The notes: generated by a model not told the origin, from the letters alone. Shown: positions 51,324 through 63,911, numbered from the stretch's first letter. The stretch is DNA of 64,000 nt from Lachnospiraceae bacterium UBA3866 (GCA_002392345.1 DGGU01000031.1:24386-88385), one strand, 5' to 3'. A program made the numbers and translations.

Positions 51324-54052
51324 GAACGATTAGACTTAAAATGAATAAATTTATGTAGAAAAATAGACAGGAAACAAATAAGGCCAAGAATCGTTAAAGC
51401 GATGCAGAGCTTATTAAAAGGCCTTTCGTATGTTAATTCTATGGTGCTTTTGCCACTTGGTATGACGACACTTTGATACTTATAATTAGTATTATAGATA
51501 GGAGTTTTCTCGCTATTGACAAAGGCAGTAAAGCCCTTAGAGTAAGGAATCGCTATGCAGGCAAGCCCTGATTCCTTTGAATCGATATCGAAGGTCCATC
51601 TGTTGACACCTTGATAAAAGTTTTCTAAAAAGATGGTTTTCAATTCATCGATAGATTCGGCATAGTGGTCAAAACTATAATAACTAAGTAAAATATCGTC
51701 ATAAATATATATGCCAGGTTGATCAAAAAAGACTTTGACGTTTTGCTTGCCCTCTCTTTTTTCTTTATAAGAGAGGTTGACAGAATAATCTTTTATGCCA
51801 CCTCTTCCTTTAGAATCATAATCAGAAAAATATTTTATGTGTTTTTGAGGTTCGTCTTCGTCAAAGACAGTAAAACCATATAATGTGTCTATGTCCTCAT
51901 ATGAGCCAGTTAACCCTTGGTCCTTGATGTTGTAGCAATTTAGTCCTTTAAATTGAAAATATATCTCACTATTATCTATGCCGTTATAAGATAAGATAAT
52001 CTCGCCATTATCACCATAGACGAAGATTTTGTTGTGGTCATAGTCAAGTTTTACAGAATCCGTATATTCTTCAGGTACTGTGATATCGTACTTTATAGAT
52101 AAAACAGGTGTCGTATTTATTTTATTGATTGGGAAAGAGTTAGTTTTTATATTGTTATCGACATTTATAATAGCTGCGTTAAGCATAAGGTGCTCTTTTT
52201 CTGCTAAGTTTAATTTTAAAGTCTCGTCTTCGGGTATAAAATCACCATAGTAGTAAACTAGCGGCAAGGCAGATTTATTTTCATAGAAGAAAAGGTTGTT
52301 GTTAAAAGCAGGAAAACTTTTATAAGATGAAGGTAGAGGGTTAGGGTATCTGTTATCTGCAATATACTTTACTGCACTTAATTCATCAAGAATTGTCATC
52401 TTATCGTTATCTATGATAAGCCAAGGCATCTTATCTGTGAGACCGAGGGCGTTTCTAAACTTAGAGATACTAGGATTTACCATGCTCCAATAATACTGCG
52501 TTGAAGAGACGCCATATAGAAGGTTGCCATTTCTATCCCAATCAAGATTGGAGCCTGAAAGCCTAAAGAAATCTTTGCTATCCTTTTTGAAAAAGCGAGC
52601 TGTGGCATAGACACTATCTTCTTTCATGTCTTTATCTTCAAATTTTAGATAGTCATTATACCAATTATCAGCAAGATACATGTATCTTATGTTGACGACT
52701 GTAGAGATGACGGAAATGATTATGATGAGCGATGACAACTTAAAATATCTAAGGTTAAAGTTACAAAAGAAAAGAAGAATTGTGCTTATGATGGAAACAA
52801 TGATGTTGAATATCAAAATGTTGCTAAAAGAACCTTGTACATAGAGAGAGATAGAGATTAAAATTAGGTCAATCAAAAGAGCGATAAATAAAATTTTATT
52901 TTTGACAGGCTTTTCTAATTCAGTAAATTCAGCCCCATATTTTACTGAGATTATAAGAGATAGGAACACGAGAACATAGCTCCATCTATATGACGGATAG
53001 TTCATACAGCACATTAGCTTCCAGAAAATAGGCGTGAAAAATAAGAATAATATTATAAGAGAAAACAATCGTTTTTTGGATTTTGCTTGTACAAAATACG
53101 ATACAAGAAAAGGAACAAGGGCTATAGGGATACCTACTTTCAGAGAATCAGCATCCCACGGATACATAAAGAATATATGGTTGGTGGTCTCGGTGAGCAT
53201 TTTTCTGCTAAAAAAAGGATGTATTGGAGTGGCAAGACCTGCACTTCTTGAATCGGAGAGAGCAAAATATAGTGTGGGCACGATGACAAGCGACGCCATA
53301 AAGAATGAAATGGCGGTAAACGCAGCGAATTTCAAGAAGTAACGAAATATAGTTTTGCCCTCCTTTATGACGAAAAATCTATATATCACATATATAAGGA
53401 CAATAAGCGAAAGCATGTAGGCAAAATAAAAATTAGATAAAAAAGTGATAGTCAGGACTATGATATATAAGAAGGGACTAGTCTTGTCAAAAATCAGATC
53501 AACACCAAGAATAAGTAGTGGAAGATATATAAGTGGGTTTAAAAAGAATGGATGACCAAGCATGGCGATGCTAAGATTAAAAAGGTTATAAGCATAAAGC
53601 AACGAACAGAGCACGACCATCTTGTCATACTTCACATCCTTAAATTTATAATTACATAGTATGGTGAAAGAAAGACCTGTGAGAAAAAGCTTAAGGATAA
53701 CAATCAGTTGATAACAATATATAGCATTCTCTTCACTAAAGAAAAAAGAAAGTATAGTGAAAGGATCGCCGATGACATAGTAATGGAGGCTCATAAGAAT
53801 GTCATTTCCTTCGCCAAGGCTTATATCAAAGAGTGGAATGGAAAGAACGTGATTGGATGCAAAATCACTTACTATGCCTCTTAAAAACCTACCATAGTAT
53901 CTAAGAGCCAAAAGATGCTGGGTTAAACCATCCCAGCCGATTGAAACAAAGGAGATACCATCTTTTATAAATGTGAAAAAGACAAGAGGAAAAATAATTA
54001 TGAAAAAGATGCAATAAAAAAATATTCGTTTGTAACAATTCTTTTCTTTCAT
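51320..54052 (-). CDS. YfhO-family membrane protein
   Basis: Large membrane protein of 910 aa. About twelve helices fill residues 10-460, and a long extracytoplasmic region follows to about 880, closed by a final helix (LCIALTILGLICFLSIF). The early loop GWDGLTQHLLALRYYGRF with its acidic residue and the domain order match YfhO, a GT-C-like fold that glycosylates cell-wall polymers such as lipoteichoic acid. The start has no SD; the terminator of the ATP synthase operon ends about 10 bp before it. Confidence 0.85.
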   Translation of the reverse strand: MKEKNCYKRIFFYCIFFIIIFPLVFFTFIKDGISFVSIGWDGLTQHLLALRYYGRFLRGIVSDFASNHVLSIPLFDISLGEGNDILMSLHYYVIGDPFTILSFFFSEENAIYCYQLIVILKLFLTGLSFTILCNYKFKDVKYDKMVVLCSLLYAYNLFNLSIAMLGHPFFLNPLIYLPLLILGVDLIFDKTSPFLYIIVLTITFLSNFYFAYMLSLIVLIYVIYRFFVIKEGKTIFRYFLKFAAFTAISFFMASLVIVPTLYFALSDSRSAGLATPIHPFFSRKMLTETTNHIFFMYPWDADSLKVGIPIALVPFLVSYFVQAKSKKRLFSLIILFLFFTPIFWKLMCCMNYPSYRWSYVLVFLSLIISVKYGAEFTELEKPVKNKILFIALLIDLILISISLYVQGSFSNILIFNIIVSIISTILLFFCNFNLRYFKLSSLIIIISVISTVVNIRYMYLADNWYNDYLKFEDKDMKEDSVYATARFFKKDSKDFFRLSGSNLDWDRNGNLLYGVSSTQYYWSMVNPSISKFRNALGLTDKMPWLIIDNDKMTILDELSAVKYIADNRYPNPLPSSYKSFPAFNNNLFFYENKSALPLVYYYGDFIPEDETLKLNLAEKEHLMLNAAIINVDNNIKTNSFPINKINTTPVLSIKYDITVPEEYTDSVKLDYDHNKIFVYGDNGEIILSYNGIDNSEIYFQFKGLNCYNIKDQGLTGSYEDIDTLYGFTVFDEDEPQKHIKYFSDYDSKGRGGIKDYSVNLSYKEKREGKQNVKVFFDQPGIYIYDDILLSYYSFDHYAESIDELKTIFLENFYQGVNRWTFDIDSKESGLACIAIPYSKGFTAFVNSEKTPIYNTNYKYQSVVIPSGKSTIELTYERPFNKLCIALTILGLICFLSIFLHKFIHFKSNRS

Positions 54053-54058
54053 GTGTTT

Positions 54059-54084
54059 TAAAAAAGCCCGACCTCTGTCGAGCT
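54059..54084 (-). terminator. terminator of the ATP synthase operon
   Basis: Minus strand AGCTCGAC (54077-54084) and GTCGGGCT (54065-54072) around AGAG, followed by TTTTTT. It ends about 7-10 bp before the yfhO start codon. Confidence 0.8.
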
Positions 54085-54098
54085 TTAATTCTTAAAAA

Positions 54099-54563
54099 TT
54101 ATCTTTTTGATTTTTTCTTTTTGTTTGTAGAAGCCTTCTTTGCTGACTTCTTAGTTATCTTTTTGGCAGAATCTTTTGCTTTCTTCTTGCCCTTTCCAAA
54201 CTTAGGCCATTTTATATCTGGCAAAGCTTTTTTAAGAGCTGCCTCAAGAGACTTGATCTTCTCATTGTTCTTTTCTTTCTCTTTCTCTGCATTTTTTACT
54301 TTTAAAACATATTCTTTTACTGCGCGATTGTTAGAAGAAAGATTTTCATCATATACCACTTTACCAAGTTTGTAAAGATAAGAATAGATGTTTTTTTCTT
54401 GATTGAGGTTTTTACCTTTTAATTTTGCCAAATCAATGAGTTTCTGAATGTACTCAGCACCTTCCTTACTTGCCTTGGTAATTTCAGGAAGGTATTTTAA
54501 AGTATAATTTGGAACCTGATCTTTAAATAAAGAAAAAATAGATGATAATGAAGCTGTTGCCAT
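54099..54563 (-). CDS. lysine-rich protein with histone-like tail, last gene of the ATP synthase operon
   Basis: A 154-aa protein. The first 105 residues are helical, with SLSSIFSLFKDQVPNYTLKY at the start and a coiled-coil segment KVKNAEKEKEKNNEKIKSLE. The final 40 residues are Lys/Ala/Ser-rich (AKKITKKSAKKAS), similar in composition to histone H1-like tails of some bacteria. AAAGGAG precedes the start; it lies 17 bp after atpC and before the operon terminator. I do not recognise the family. It could bind DNA, RNA or membranes. Confidence 0.7.
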   Translation of the reverse strand: MATASLSSIFSLFKDQVPNYTLKYLPEITKASKEGAEYIQKLIDLAKLKGKNLNQEKNIYSYLYKLGKVVYDENLSSNNRAVKEYVLKVKNAEKEKEKNNEKIKSLEAALKKALPDIKWPKFGKGKKKAKDSAKKITKKSAKKASTNKKKKSKR

Positions 54564-54580
54564 AATATATTCTCCTTTCG

Positions 54581-54987
54581 TTAATTCATGTTTGCTACCA
54601 TAAGTCTAGTTTCTGCTTTTTTAAGGGCATATTTTGCTCTCTCTACATCAAAGTTATCAGCTTTCTCAGCTATACGTTTCTCTGCTCTAGCTTTTGCTGC
54701 TTTTGCTCTCTCTACATCGATCTCCTCTTTTTTCTCTGCAATATCAATGAGAATCATGATGGTGTCAGGTAAGATCTTAGAAATGCCTGACATAGCAGCT
54801 ATATAGGTTGGTTTTTCTACACCTTCTTCATAGATGGTAAGAACGCCAGGAGCAATAATTTGCGTCATAGCAACATGTCCTGGTAATACACCAACATAGC
54901 CTTCAGTGGTGTTGTACTCTATCATAGTGCAATTACCATCAAAAAGGACTTTGCGAGGGGATATAATTTGTAAGCGGAAATCTTTCA

Positions 54988-54988
<1 letters not shown>
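54581..54988 (-). CDS. atpC: ATP synthase F1 subunit epsilon
   Basis: Central-stalk subunit that couples rotation and can inhibit hydrolysis. It is 135 aa. The N-terminal beta sandwich has FRLQIISPRKVLFDG and EGYVGVLPGHVAMTQII. The C-terminal two-helix hairpin is charged (ERAKAAKARAEKRIAEKA). Its ATG overlaps the atpD stop by one base. Confidence 0.95.
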
Positions 54989-56448
<1,460 letters not shown>

Positions 56449-56454
56449 CTATTG

Positions 56455-57375
56455 CTAGATTGCATTTGCCCCTGCGACAATCTCAGTAATCTCTTGAGTT
56501 ATAGCACCCTGTCTTGCTCTATTGTATGCTACATTTAATTTCTCACTTAATTCTTTAGCATTCTTAGTTGCGTTGTCCATAGCAGTCATACGAGCACCAC
56601 TTTCTGATGCAAGAGATGCAGTAAGTGCTCCGAAAAGCAAGCTTGATATATATTGAGGAATAGTGTAATTGAGCATATCTTCATCATCAAGCTCATAATT
56701 CATAGGCATCTTAGAGTCATCTGCATATTTTGATTTCGCTAAGTTGAAAGTCTTTTTGCCAAGAAGCTCTGTGTCCTCCTCATCGTTCTTATCAACTTCA
56801 GTTAGAGGAAGGAGTTTTAAAACTCTTGGTATGTGAACGATAGTGTTTCTAAAGAAAGTATATACAAGATAGATTTCGTTGATTTTGCCTTCCACGAAAT
56901 CATCAAGTATCTCACTTGTCATAGTGGTTATATTTTCATAATGGACATCATCCATGTTATCTGAGTAATCACGAGCTATGGTAAAGCCACGTCTTTTAAG
57001 TTCTTCTCTCATTTTTAAACCGATAGAATATACAAGAGTATTGTCCTTGGTAAAGTCATAAGTGCTTTTCTCTCCAAAGAGCTTCCTTACTATGTTGGAA
57101 TTATAACTACCTGCAAGGCCTTTGTTAGATGAGAAAATGATGAGAGCTTTTTTAGCACCTGCTTTGCCAGCAAGGTATTTATGTCTCACACCTTGAGATT
57201 TCTTAATCATATCAGAGATGGCGTCATACATAGCATCAAAATAAGGCACGGCATCTGTCGCAACCTGCTTAGTTTTCTGTAACTTAACTGTAGCCACAAG
57301 CTTCATTGCTTTGGTGATCTTGCCTGTAGAATCTACAGAACGCTTTCTTTGTTTTATCTGCTTCATTGAAGCCAT
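56455..57375 (-). CDS. atpG: ATP synthase F1 subunit gamma
   Basis: Rotor shaft, 306 aa. The N-terminal helix MASMKQIKQRKRSVDSTGKI and TKAMKLVATVKLQK, and the C-terminal helix ASESGARMTAMDNATKNA with YNRARQGAITQEITEIV are the conserved coiled-coil parts. It lies 6 bp after the atpA stop. A moderately enlarged acidic loop lies around residues 205-230. Confidence 0.95.
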   Translation of the reverse strand: MASMKQIKQRKRSVDSTGKITKAMKLVATVKLQKTKQVATDAVPYFDAMYDAISDMIKKSQGVRHKYLAGKAGAKKALIIFSSNKGLAGSYNSNIVRKLFGEKSTYDFTKDNTLVYSIGLKMREELKRRGFTIARDYSDNMDDVHYENITTMTSEILDDFVEGKINEIYLVYTFFRNTIVHIPRVLKLLPLTEVDKNDEEDTELLGKKTFNLAKSKYADDSKMPMNYELDDEDMLNYTIPQYISSLLFGALTASLASESGARMTAMDNATKNAKELSEKLNVAYNRARQGAITQEITEIVAGANAI

Positions 57376-57381
57376 GAATAT

Positions 57382-58899
57382 TTATACCTCGTAGCCTTCA
57401 GATTTTTTGAAACCTTCGATTGCTGCTTTAAGTTTCTCTTCTATCTCAGGAGTAAGTTCTTTCTTATCTCTTATGTCTGAGAAGATTGAAGGATCGTTGC
57501 CTTCTATATAAGCGAAGAGTTCTGCTTCGAAATCAAGTATCTTCTCTACAGGGACATTGAGAAGGTATCTCTTCTCTGCTGCATATATTATAGTAATCTG
57601 CTTCTCTACAGGGAGAGGCTTGTATTGAGGTTGCTTAAGTATCTCACGAACTCTCTCTCCTTGAGTGAGCTGCTCTCTTGTAGCTTTATCAAGATCAGAA
57701 CCAAACTGAGCAAATGATGCAAGCTCTCTAAACTGAGCAAGTTCAACTCTTATAGGAGCAGCAATCTTCTTCATAGCCTTGATCTGTGCTGAACCACCAA
57801 CACGGCTTACAGAAAGACCTGCATTGATAGCTGGCCTAAACCCCGCGTTAAACATATCTGTCTCTAGGTAGATCTGACCATCAGTTATAGATATGACATT
57901 GGTTGGGATGTAAGCTGATACATCACCTGCTTGAGTTTCTATGATAGGAAGGGCAGTGAGTGAACCACCACCTAATTTATCATTTAATTTTGAAGCACGT
58001 TCAAGAAGTCTGCTATGTAAATAGAATACATCACCAGGATATGCCTCTCTCCCTGGTGGTCTCTTAAGAAGTAGAGAAAGTGTTCTATATGCAGCAGCGT
58101 GCTTAGTAAGATCATCATAGACGATCAGGACATCTTCACCCTTTTCCATCCATTCTTCTCCGATAGCACATCCTGCATATGGAGCTATATATTGAAGAGG
58201 TGCAAGCTCTGCTGCAGTAGCAGCAACTATAGTAGTATAGTCCATAGCACCGTAGTCTTCCAATATCTTAACTATATTAGCAACTGTAGATGCCTTCTGT
58301 CCTATAGCAACATAGATACATTTTACCCCCTGACCTTTTTGATTAATGATTGTATCTATGGCGATGGCTGTCTTACCTGTCTGTCTATCGCCAATTATAA
58401 GTTCTCTTTGTCCACGACCGATAGGAATCATAGCATCGATAGCCTTGATACCTGTCTGAAGAGGAGTTTTAACTGATTTTCTATCTATAACACCATGAGC
58501 GATACGCTCTATAGGACGAGTGCCAGTGGTGTTGATAGGACCTTTATTATCTATAGGCTGGCCTATGGCATTGACTACACGACCTATCATAGCATCGCCT
58601 ACAGGAACGGACATAACTCTTTTGGTTCTTTTTACAGGATCGCCTTCCTTTATCTCGCTAGCATTACCAAGAAGAACACATCCAATGTTGTCTTCTTCGA
58701 GGTTAAGAATCATACCATAGACATCGTGAGGGAATTCAAGCAGTTCGCCTTGCACAGCATCTTTTAATCCGTAGATTCTTGCTATGCCATCGGCAACTTG
58801 TATGACAGTTCCTTCTTCTTTGCTTTCGGTCTTATCTTCGAACTTTTCTATCTGTTCTTTGATAATTGAACTAATCTCTTCTGGTTTTAAATTAATCAT
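57382..58899 (-). CDS. atpA: ATP synthase F1 subunit alpha
   Basis: Non-catalytic nucleotide-binding subunit, 505 aa. Walker A is [12 protein letters not shown], with the arginine-finger region in [10 protein letters not shown] and [23 protein letters not shown]. The start overlaps the end of atpH by 4 nt. Confidence 0.97.
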   Translation of the reverse strand: MINLKPEEISSIIKEQIEKFEDKTESKEEGTVIQVADGIARIYGLKDAVQGELLEFPHDVYGMILNLEEDNIGCVLLGNASEIKEGDPVKRTKRVMSVPVGDAMIGRVVNAIGQPIDNKGPINTTGTRPIERIAHGVIDRKSVKTPLQTGIKAIDAMIPIGRGQRELIIGDRQTGKTAIAIDTIINQKGQGVKCIYVAIGQKASTVANIVKILEDYGAMDYTTIVAATAAELAPLQYIAPYAGCAIGEEWMEKGEDVLIVYDDLTKHAAAYRTLSLLLKRPPGREAYPGDVFYLHSRLLERASKLNDKLGGGSLTALPIIETQAGDVSAYIPTNVISITDGQIYLETDMFNAGFRPAINAGLSVSRVGGSAQIKAMKKIAAPIRVELAQFRELASFAQFGSDLDKATREQLTQGERVREILKQPQYKPLPVEKQITIIYAAEKRYLLNVPVEKILDFEAELFAYIEGNDPSIFSDIRDKKELTPEIEEKLKAAIEGFKKSEGYEV

Positions 58900-59501
58900 A
58901 GTTTTAAACCCCTTAGATTTTTACTTATACTATCTATCTTGGTTCTATAACTTGTATCTAGTACTTTATCATCTATTTTAATTTTTAGACCTGCAATAAG
59001 ACTTTCGTCTACATTATAGCTTACAATAAAGTTATCAAAACGAGTTGTATCAACTAGCTTCTTCTCTAGATCCTTTTTCTGCTTATCAGAGAGCTCTTCT
59101 GCTGATGTGACACTTGCTTCGCCTATATTTAAACTTAGAAGCACAAGATGAGTAAAATGCCTTAATATAGGAACAATATCTTTCTGACGACCCTTTCTAA
59201 TTACTATAGAAAGAAATTCTAAAATTTTAGGGTTTTGGCCTTTGTGGATATCGATGTGGAAGAATTTAAATATCTTCGCAACGGGGCCAGCCCAAAACTT
59301 ATCAACAAAGACTGTGTGCAAGAAAGAGATCTTTTGATCTTTATTAACATTTGGATTATTCAAAAAGTCATTTACTTCTTCGCTTGAAGTAAATACTTCT
59401 ATAATATCCAAAGCCTCTTCGAACATCTTCTCTAGTTGATCGCTTTCTTTGGCAAATTCAAACAAGGCCTCGCCATAAACTTTAGAAACTAATCTTGCCA
59501 T
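58896..59501 (-). CDS. atpH: ATP synthase F1 subunit delta
   Basis: Peripheral-stalk subunit, 201 aa (family about 180). The six-helix N-terminal domain starts [19 protein letters not shown]. The C-terminal part [20 protein letters not shown] is the conserved end. It overlaps atpF by 13 nt and atpA by 4 nt. Confidence 0.93.
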   Translation of the reverse strand: MARLVSKVYGEALFEFAKESDQLEKMFEEALDIIEVFTSSEEVNDFLNNPNVNKDQKISFLHTVFVDKFWAGPVAKIFKFFHIDIHKGQNPKILEFLSIVIRKGRQKDIVPILRHFTHLVLLSLNIGEASVTSAEELSDKQKKDLEKKLVDTTRFDNFIVSYNVDESLIAGLKIKIDDKVLDTSYRTKIDSISKNLRGLKL

Positions 59502-60025
59502 GTAGCTTCTCCGATCTCATCTAATGTCTCTTTAAACAATTTGTCGCTATGACCTTTGTCGATATTTTCTTTAACAATCTTGCTTGCTAGAAGTGTAGAG
59601 ATAGTGATAACTTGATTCTTCAAGTCGTCGATTGCCTTAGCTTTTTCAAGCTCTATCTCTTTGTTGCCACGATTAATGATATTTTGAGCCTCAGTTTTTG
59701 CTTCGTTCACTATGTCCTCGCTAAGTTTTTTCGCGTTCTTTCTTGCATCTTCAAAGATATGATCTACCTCCGCGCGAGTGTCGGCAAGCTTTTTCTCATA
59801 CTCTTCTTTTAAAGCGATGGCCTCTTGCTCTTTAGTCTTGGCATTTTCTAGTTCGTTTTTGATCTTCTCGCTTCTATTCTTTAGTATCTTCTGAGCTGGA
59901 TTGAAAAGAAAATATGATAGCGCAAAGAAAAGTATAAATACATTTATACCCGTTATAATAGAATCAAAGATGAGTTGCGAATCAAAGCCTATAATTCTAA
60001 ATAAACTATCTGCAGCTAAAAACAT
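59489..60025 (-). CDS. atpF: ATP synthase Fo subunit b
   Basis: Peripheral-stalk dimer, 178 aa. A short N-terminal segment precedes one membrane helix (SIITGINVFILFFALSYFLF). The remaining 130 residues are a continuous charged coiled coil. GGAGAAA precedes the ATG. Confidence 0.94.
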   Translation of the reverse strand: MFLAADSLFRIIGFDSQLIFDSIITGINVFILFFALSYFLFNPAQKILKNRSEKIKNELENAKTKEQEAIALKEEYEKKLADTRAEVDHIFEDARKNAKKLSEDIVNEAKTEAQNIINRGNKEIELEKAKAIDDLKNQVITISTLLASKIVKENIDKGHSDKLFKETLDEIGEATWQD

Positions 60026-60045
60026 ATTTTTCTCCTAATTGCGGT

Positions 60046-61033
<988 letters not shown>

Positions 61034-61041
61034 TTATACTC

Positions 61042-61467
61042 CTACGAAAAAATTTTCTTCTCGATGGTTGGTGCGAGGTAGGCTCCGACTTTTATACCAA
61101 GGGTAGCAAGAGCATACATAATACCACCTGATACACCACATACATTTTTATTAATAAGAATGATTAGAACTATGCAAAAAACTAGAAATCGAATCGAACT
61201 CATGAGGGTCATATGTTTCTTTGCGTAGTTTTGATCGTTTGATCCAACGGCTTTAGCAATAGAACTAGCAATTGAGTAAAGACCAGCGATACTTAATATG
61301 TAACCGATAATTAGGCAAAGTTCGTTTTTGACAATCAGTATAAAAGCATTATCGACACTTTTATAATAAAAGATAAAGAATATAGTAGAAACAACAAGTA
61401 GAATTACATTATAGATACTAGTACCAATTATCATGCATTTTAAGGTTTTCTTTAATTTCTCGTCCAT
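61042..61467 (-). CDS. atpI: ATP synthase subunit I-like membrane protein
   Basis: A 141-aa hydrophobic protein with four membrane helices at the head of the atp operon, where AtpI helps assemble the c-ring. The sequence is not highly conserved, so the call rests on position, size and topology. The start at MDEKLKKTLK was chosen; longer in-frame starts run back into the small ORF upstream. The ATG is preceded by CCCTTTTTT rather than a ribosome site. Confidence 0.7.
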   Translation of the reverse strand: MDEKLKKTLKCMIIGTSIYNVILLVVSTIFFIFYYKSVDNAFILIVKNELCLIIGYILSIAGLYSIASSIAKAVGSNDQNYAKKHMTLMSSIRFLVFCIVLIILINKNVCGVSGGIMYALATLGIKVGAYLAPTIEKKIFS

Positions 61468-61492
61468 AAAAAAGGGCAACAAAAAAATCCGC

Positions 61493-61621
61493 CTATTCTT
61501 CGTCGTCACCGTTCTTGCCAAGAATCCATCCGATCTGAGCAATCTGTGTAACTGCAACAGGAACGACAACACATATCAAAAGAATAATAGCGAATATAAA
61601 CCAAAAAAGAAAATTATCCAT
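61493..61621 (-). CDS. small single-span membrane protein upstream of atpI
   Basis: A 42-aa ORF reads MDNFLFWFIFAIILLICVVV, then PVAVTQIAQIGWILGKNGDDEE. It has one membrane helix and an acidic tail. GGGGGGA lies 5 nt before the ATG, and a promoter (61657-61685) starts just upstream, so it is probably the first gene of the ATP synthase operon. It occupies the place of AtpZ, but is shorter and has one helix rather than two. The function is unknown. Confidence 0.6.
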   Translation of the reverse strand: MDNFLFWFIFAIILLICVVVPVAVTQIAQIGWILGKNGDDEE

Positions 61622-61656
61622 TTCGTCCCCCCATATAATATCTATAACAACTTTAT

Positions 61657-61685
61657 ATTGTATCAAAAACAAACGGCTTTTTCAA
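61657..61685 (-). promoter_or_regulatory. ATP synthase operon promoter
   Basis: Minus strand -35 TTGAAA (61680-61685), 17-bp spacer, -10 TACAAT (61657-61662). Predicted start near 61650, about 29 nt before the small membrane ORF. Confidence 0.65.
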
Positions 61686-61719
61686 CCAATAATTATTATA
61701 TAGATATAATCAGTATTTA

Positions 61720-63021
61720 TTAGTATCCTCTCGCCTCTCTGCTTCTACGAGCATAATTTGACTCTGGGTGTTGGGCAATGATCTTATCAAAAAGTGGATT
61801 GGCTTCGCTGTTCCTATCAAGGCTTTGGTAGAGTCTTGCAAGTAAGAACATAGTCTCTGGGTCATCAGGGTTTATATCAAGTGATAATTGATAATAAGAT
61901 ATGGCTGAAGATTTGTTGCCAGCATTCCAACTTTCTGTACCGAGCTCTGTGAGTCTCTTGGCACCGATACCCTCTATACGAGAGCGAGCCTGGTTTAGAA
62001 GAAGGATGAGGGCTTCGTCAGTTATGGAATCTTTATCAAGTTCAATGAAGGTCCTAGCGGCACGACTTATATAACCTTCATCAAAGTCAGTTATGATACT
62101 ATTTAATGATTCATATTGGGACGTGAAAAGTCTATTTTGCTCTTCGTAAGCACGAAGCTTCACGCTTGCATCTTCGTAACTAGTCTTTAACTCGTTATTC
62201 TCTATAGTTATATCGCGGATTATCTTGTTTTGGTCATTGACTAGGTTAGCATACCGGATAACTTCGCTATCGCTAGCATAAGAGCTTGAGCCACCCCGTG
62301 GCGACAAGACAAGACCATAAAAGAGAGCGCCAATAATTATACCTATAAGAATAAATATAACTTTTTGGTTTTCTGATAGTTTGATATATTTTCTTGGTAA
62401 TATTGCATCATCTGTGTCAAGTTTCTTTAGAGAGTATACATTTTTGATTCGCTTCTCTTTAACTTCGCTCGTTTTAGTGTTCTTTAAAACATAGTCCATG
62501 TGGTCATTGATGAATTTATTACCATTGTCGATCTTCTGGCATCTTAAAAGATAGTGACCGGCTTTAATATGGTCGTTAATCTGAAGCAAGAGGACAGATA
62601 AAAGCGTCATGGCTTTCACGTTATGGTCGTTCAGTTCAACGGCCTTATAAAGTTTAACCATGGCAAGATCATTTCGATCAAAGGAAATGTCGTCAATAGC
62701 AGCATTGTAAAGCTTTATGCTTTCAAAATAATCATTTAAGTTTTTGTCATCTTGGACACTTTTAAGATATTCATTTGCCACATTGAAATCTGTGTGGACA
62801 AGTTCGCGACTTATAAGCCACTCAACTATAGCCTCAGTGACTGCACCCTCTTCAAAAAAGATGAGGCCAAGAAGATTTCTTGCGTTGGCATTTTTCTTAT
62901 TAAAGATGAGAGCCTTCTTAAGAAGCAGAGTTGCATTAAAAAGATCCCTGCTCATCGCACGATTAAGAGCAAGGTTATATAGACGGTTAGATATCTGCTT
63001 GTTTTCTCTTGTGGGTTCCAT
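61720..63021 (-). CDS. tetratricopeptide repeat membrane protein
   Basis: A 433-aa protein. Residues of about 10-175 contain several TPR-like repeats (ATLLLKKALIFNKKNANARNLL; AMVKLYKAVELNDHNVKAMT). One membrane helix lies near 225 (VIFILIGIIIGALFYGLVL). A coiled coil follows, then two or three more TPRs at the C-terminus (AISYYQLSLDINPDDPETMFLL). The repeats therefore lie on both sides of the membrane. It is preceded by a small ORF in the same direction. It likely scaffolds a cell-envelope complex, but the partner is unknown. Confidence 0.8.
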   Translation of the reverse strand: MEPTRENKQISNRLYNLALNRAMSRDLFNATLLLKKALIFNKKNANARNLLGLIFFEEGAVTEAIVEWLISRELVHTDFNVANEYLKSVQDDKNLNDYFESIKLYNAAIDDISFDRNDLAMVKLYKAVELNDHNVKAMTLLSVLLLQINDHIKAGHYLLRCQKIDNGNKFINDHMDYVLKNTKTSEVKEKRIKNVYSLKKLDTDDAILPRKYIKLSENQKVIFILIGIIIGALFYGLVLSPRGGSSSYASDSEVIRYANLVNDQNKIIRDITIENNELKTSYEDASVKLRAYEEQNRLFTSQYESLNSIITDFDEGYISRAARTFIELDKDSITDEALILLLNQARSRIEGIGAKRLTELGTESWNAGNKSSAISYYQLSLDINPDDPETMFLLARLYQSLDRNSEANPLFDKIIAQHPESNYARRSREARGY

Positions 63022-63023
63022 GA

Positions 63024-63185
63024 TTAACGAGTTATAGGATTGTTAGCGTTCTTTATGATCTCTTTCGTAGATTGAAATACGATGTCGTTCATATCTGTTA
63101 TATCATAGTTTGCAAGAGCATCATCAATAGAGTCTGGTTCAAGACTTTTTTCAAATTTTTTAATTTCTTCGTCAAAGTTTAACAT
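63024..63185 (-). CDS. small acidic protein upstream of the TPR gene
   Basis: A 53-aa ORF starts MLNFDEEIKKFEKSLEPDSI and ends NANNPITR. AAAGG lies 6 nt before the ATG. It ends 2 bp before the TPR gene start, so the pair is coupled. Similar short LNFDEEI-type proteins precede TPR genes in related clostridia as far as I recall; the function is unknown. Confidence 0.65.
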   Translation of the reverse strand: MLNFDEEIKKFEKSLEPDSIDDALANYDITDMNDIVFQSTKEIIKNANNPITR

Positions 63186-63215
63186 AAAAACCTTTCAGGC
63201 TTATAGATCTCACAC

Positions 63216-63899
63216 TTACGCGGATAGATAAGCTTTGATAAGCGAGGTTGCTCTATCAGAAGCGTTATACTTTTCGTTCCAATAATCATTTTTAGATTCG
63301 TCACCGGCGCTATCCGAAAATGCGCGAATGACTATAAAATCAATACCATTTACAAAACTTACTTGACCTGTGGCTGCACCTTCCATCTCACAGGCGATGG
63401 CACTAAAGGTATCAACTATTCTTTTTTTGGTTTTCTCGTCAGCAACGAATTGGTCGCCTGAAGCGATGATGCCGATCTTATATTTTATACCGATAGAATC
63501 TGCCACCTTAGAAAACTCTTCTATGAGTTTCTTTGAGCAAGGGAAATAAGTTAGGTCTGTCTCAAGAATCTTTCCTGGTGGGTCGCCAAGTGCAGTTGAG
63601 TCCATATCGTGTTGAACAACAGATGATGCTATAGCGACACCATTTATATCGATAGTCTCATCGAGAAGTCCAGCGATACCGATGTGGATAATCTTATCGA
63701 CATTAAAATTTAATATCATAGCTTCGGCGCACATAGCGGCAAATACTTTTCCGACGCCTGATTTTGCTATGACAATTTCCTTGTCGTTATAATGACCACT
63801 GAAAAACTTGATACCACTAATATCTTTTGTTGTGATATCTGATAAATCTGCTATGAGAGAATTTACTTCACTGTCTAATGCACCAATTATTCCAATCAT
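63216..63899 (-). CDS. mtnN: 5'-methylthioadenosine/S-adenosylhomocysteine nucleosidase
   Basis: Cleaves adenine from MTA and SAH, recycling methyl-transfer by-products. The 227-aa length is normal. MIGIIGALDSEVNSL carries the catalytic acid (Glu11). IHIGIAGLLDE, SGDQFVADEK, and ACEMEGAATGQV, FIVIRAFSDSAGDE with the ribose-contacting Glu and the catalytic Asp are conserved. No clear ribosome site precedes the ATG; a GC-rich repeat lies just upstream. Confidence 0.94.
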   Translation of the reverse strand: MIGIIGALDSEVNSLIADLSDITTKDISGIKFFSGHYNDKEIVIAKSGVGKVFAAMCAEAMILNFNVDKIIHIGIAGLLDETIDINGVAIASSVVQHDMDSTALGDPPGKILETDLTYFPCSKKLIEEFSKVADSIGIKYKIGIIASGDQFVADEKTKKRIVDTFSAIACEMEGAATGQVSFVNGIDFIVIRAFSDSAGDESKNDYWNEKYNASDRATSLIKAYLSA

Positions 63900-63911
63900 A
63901 AATTTATATGA

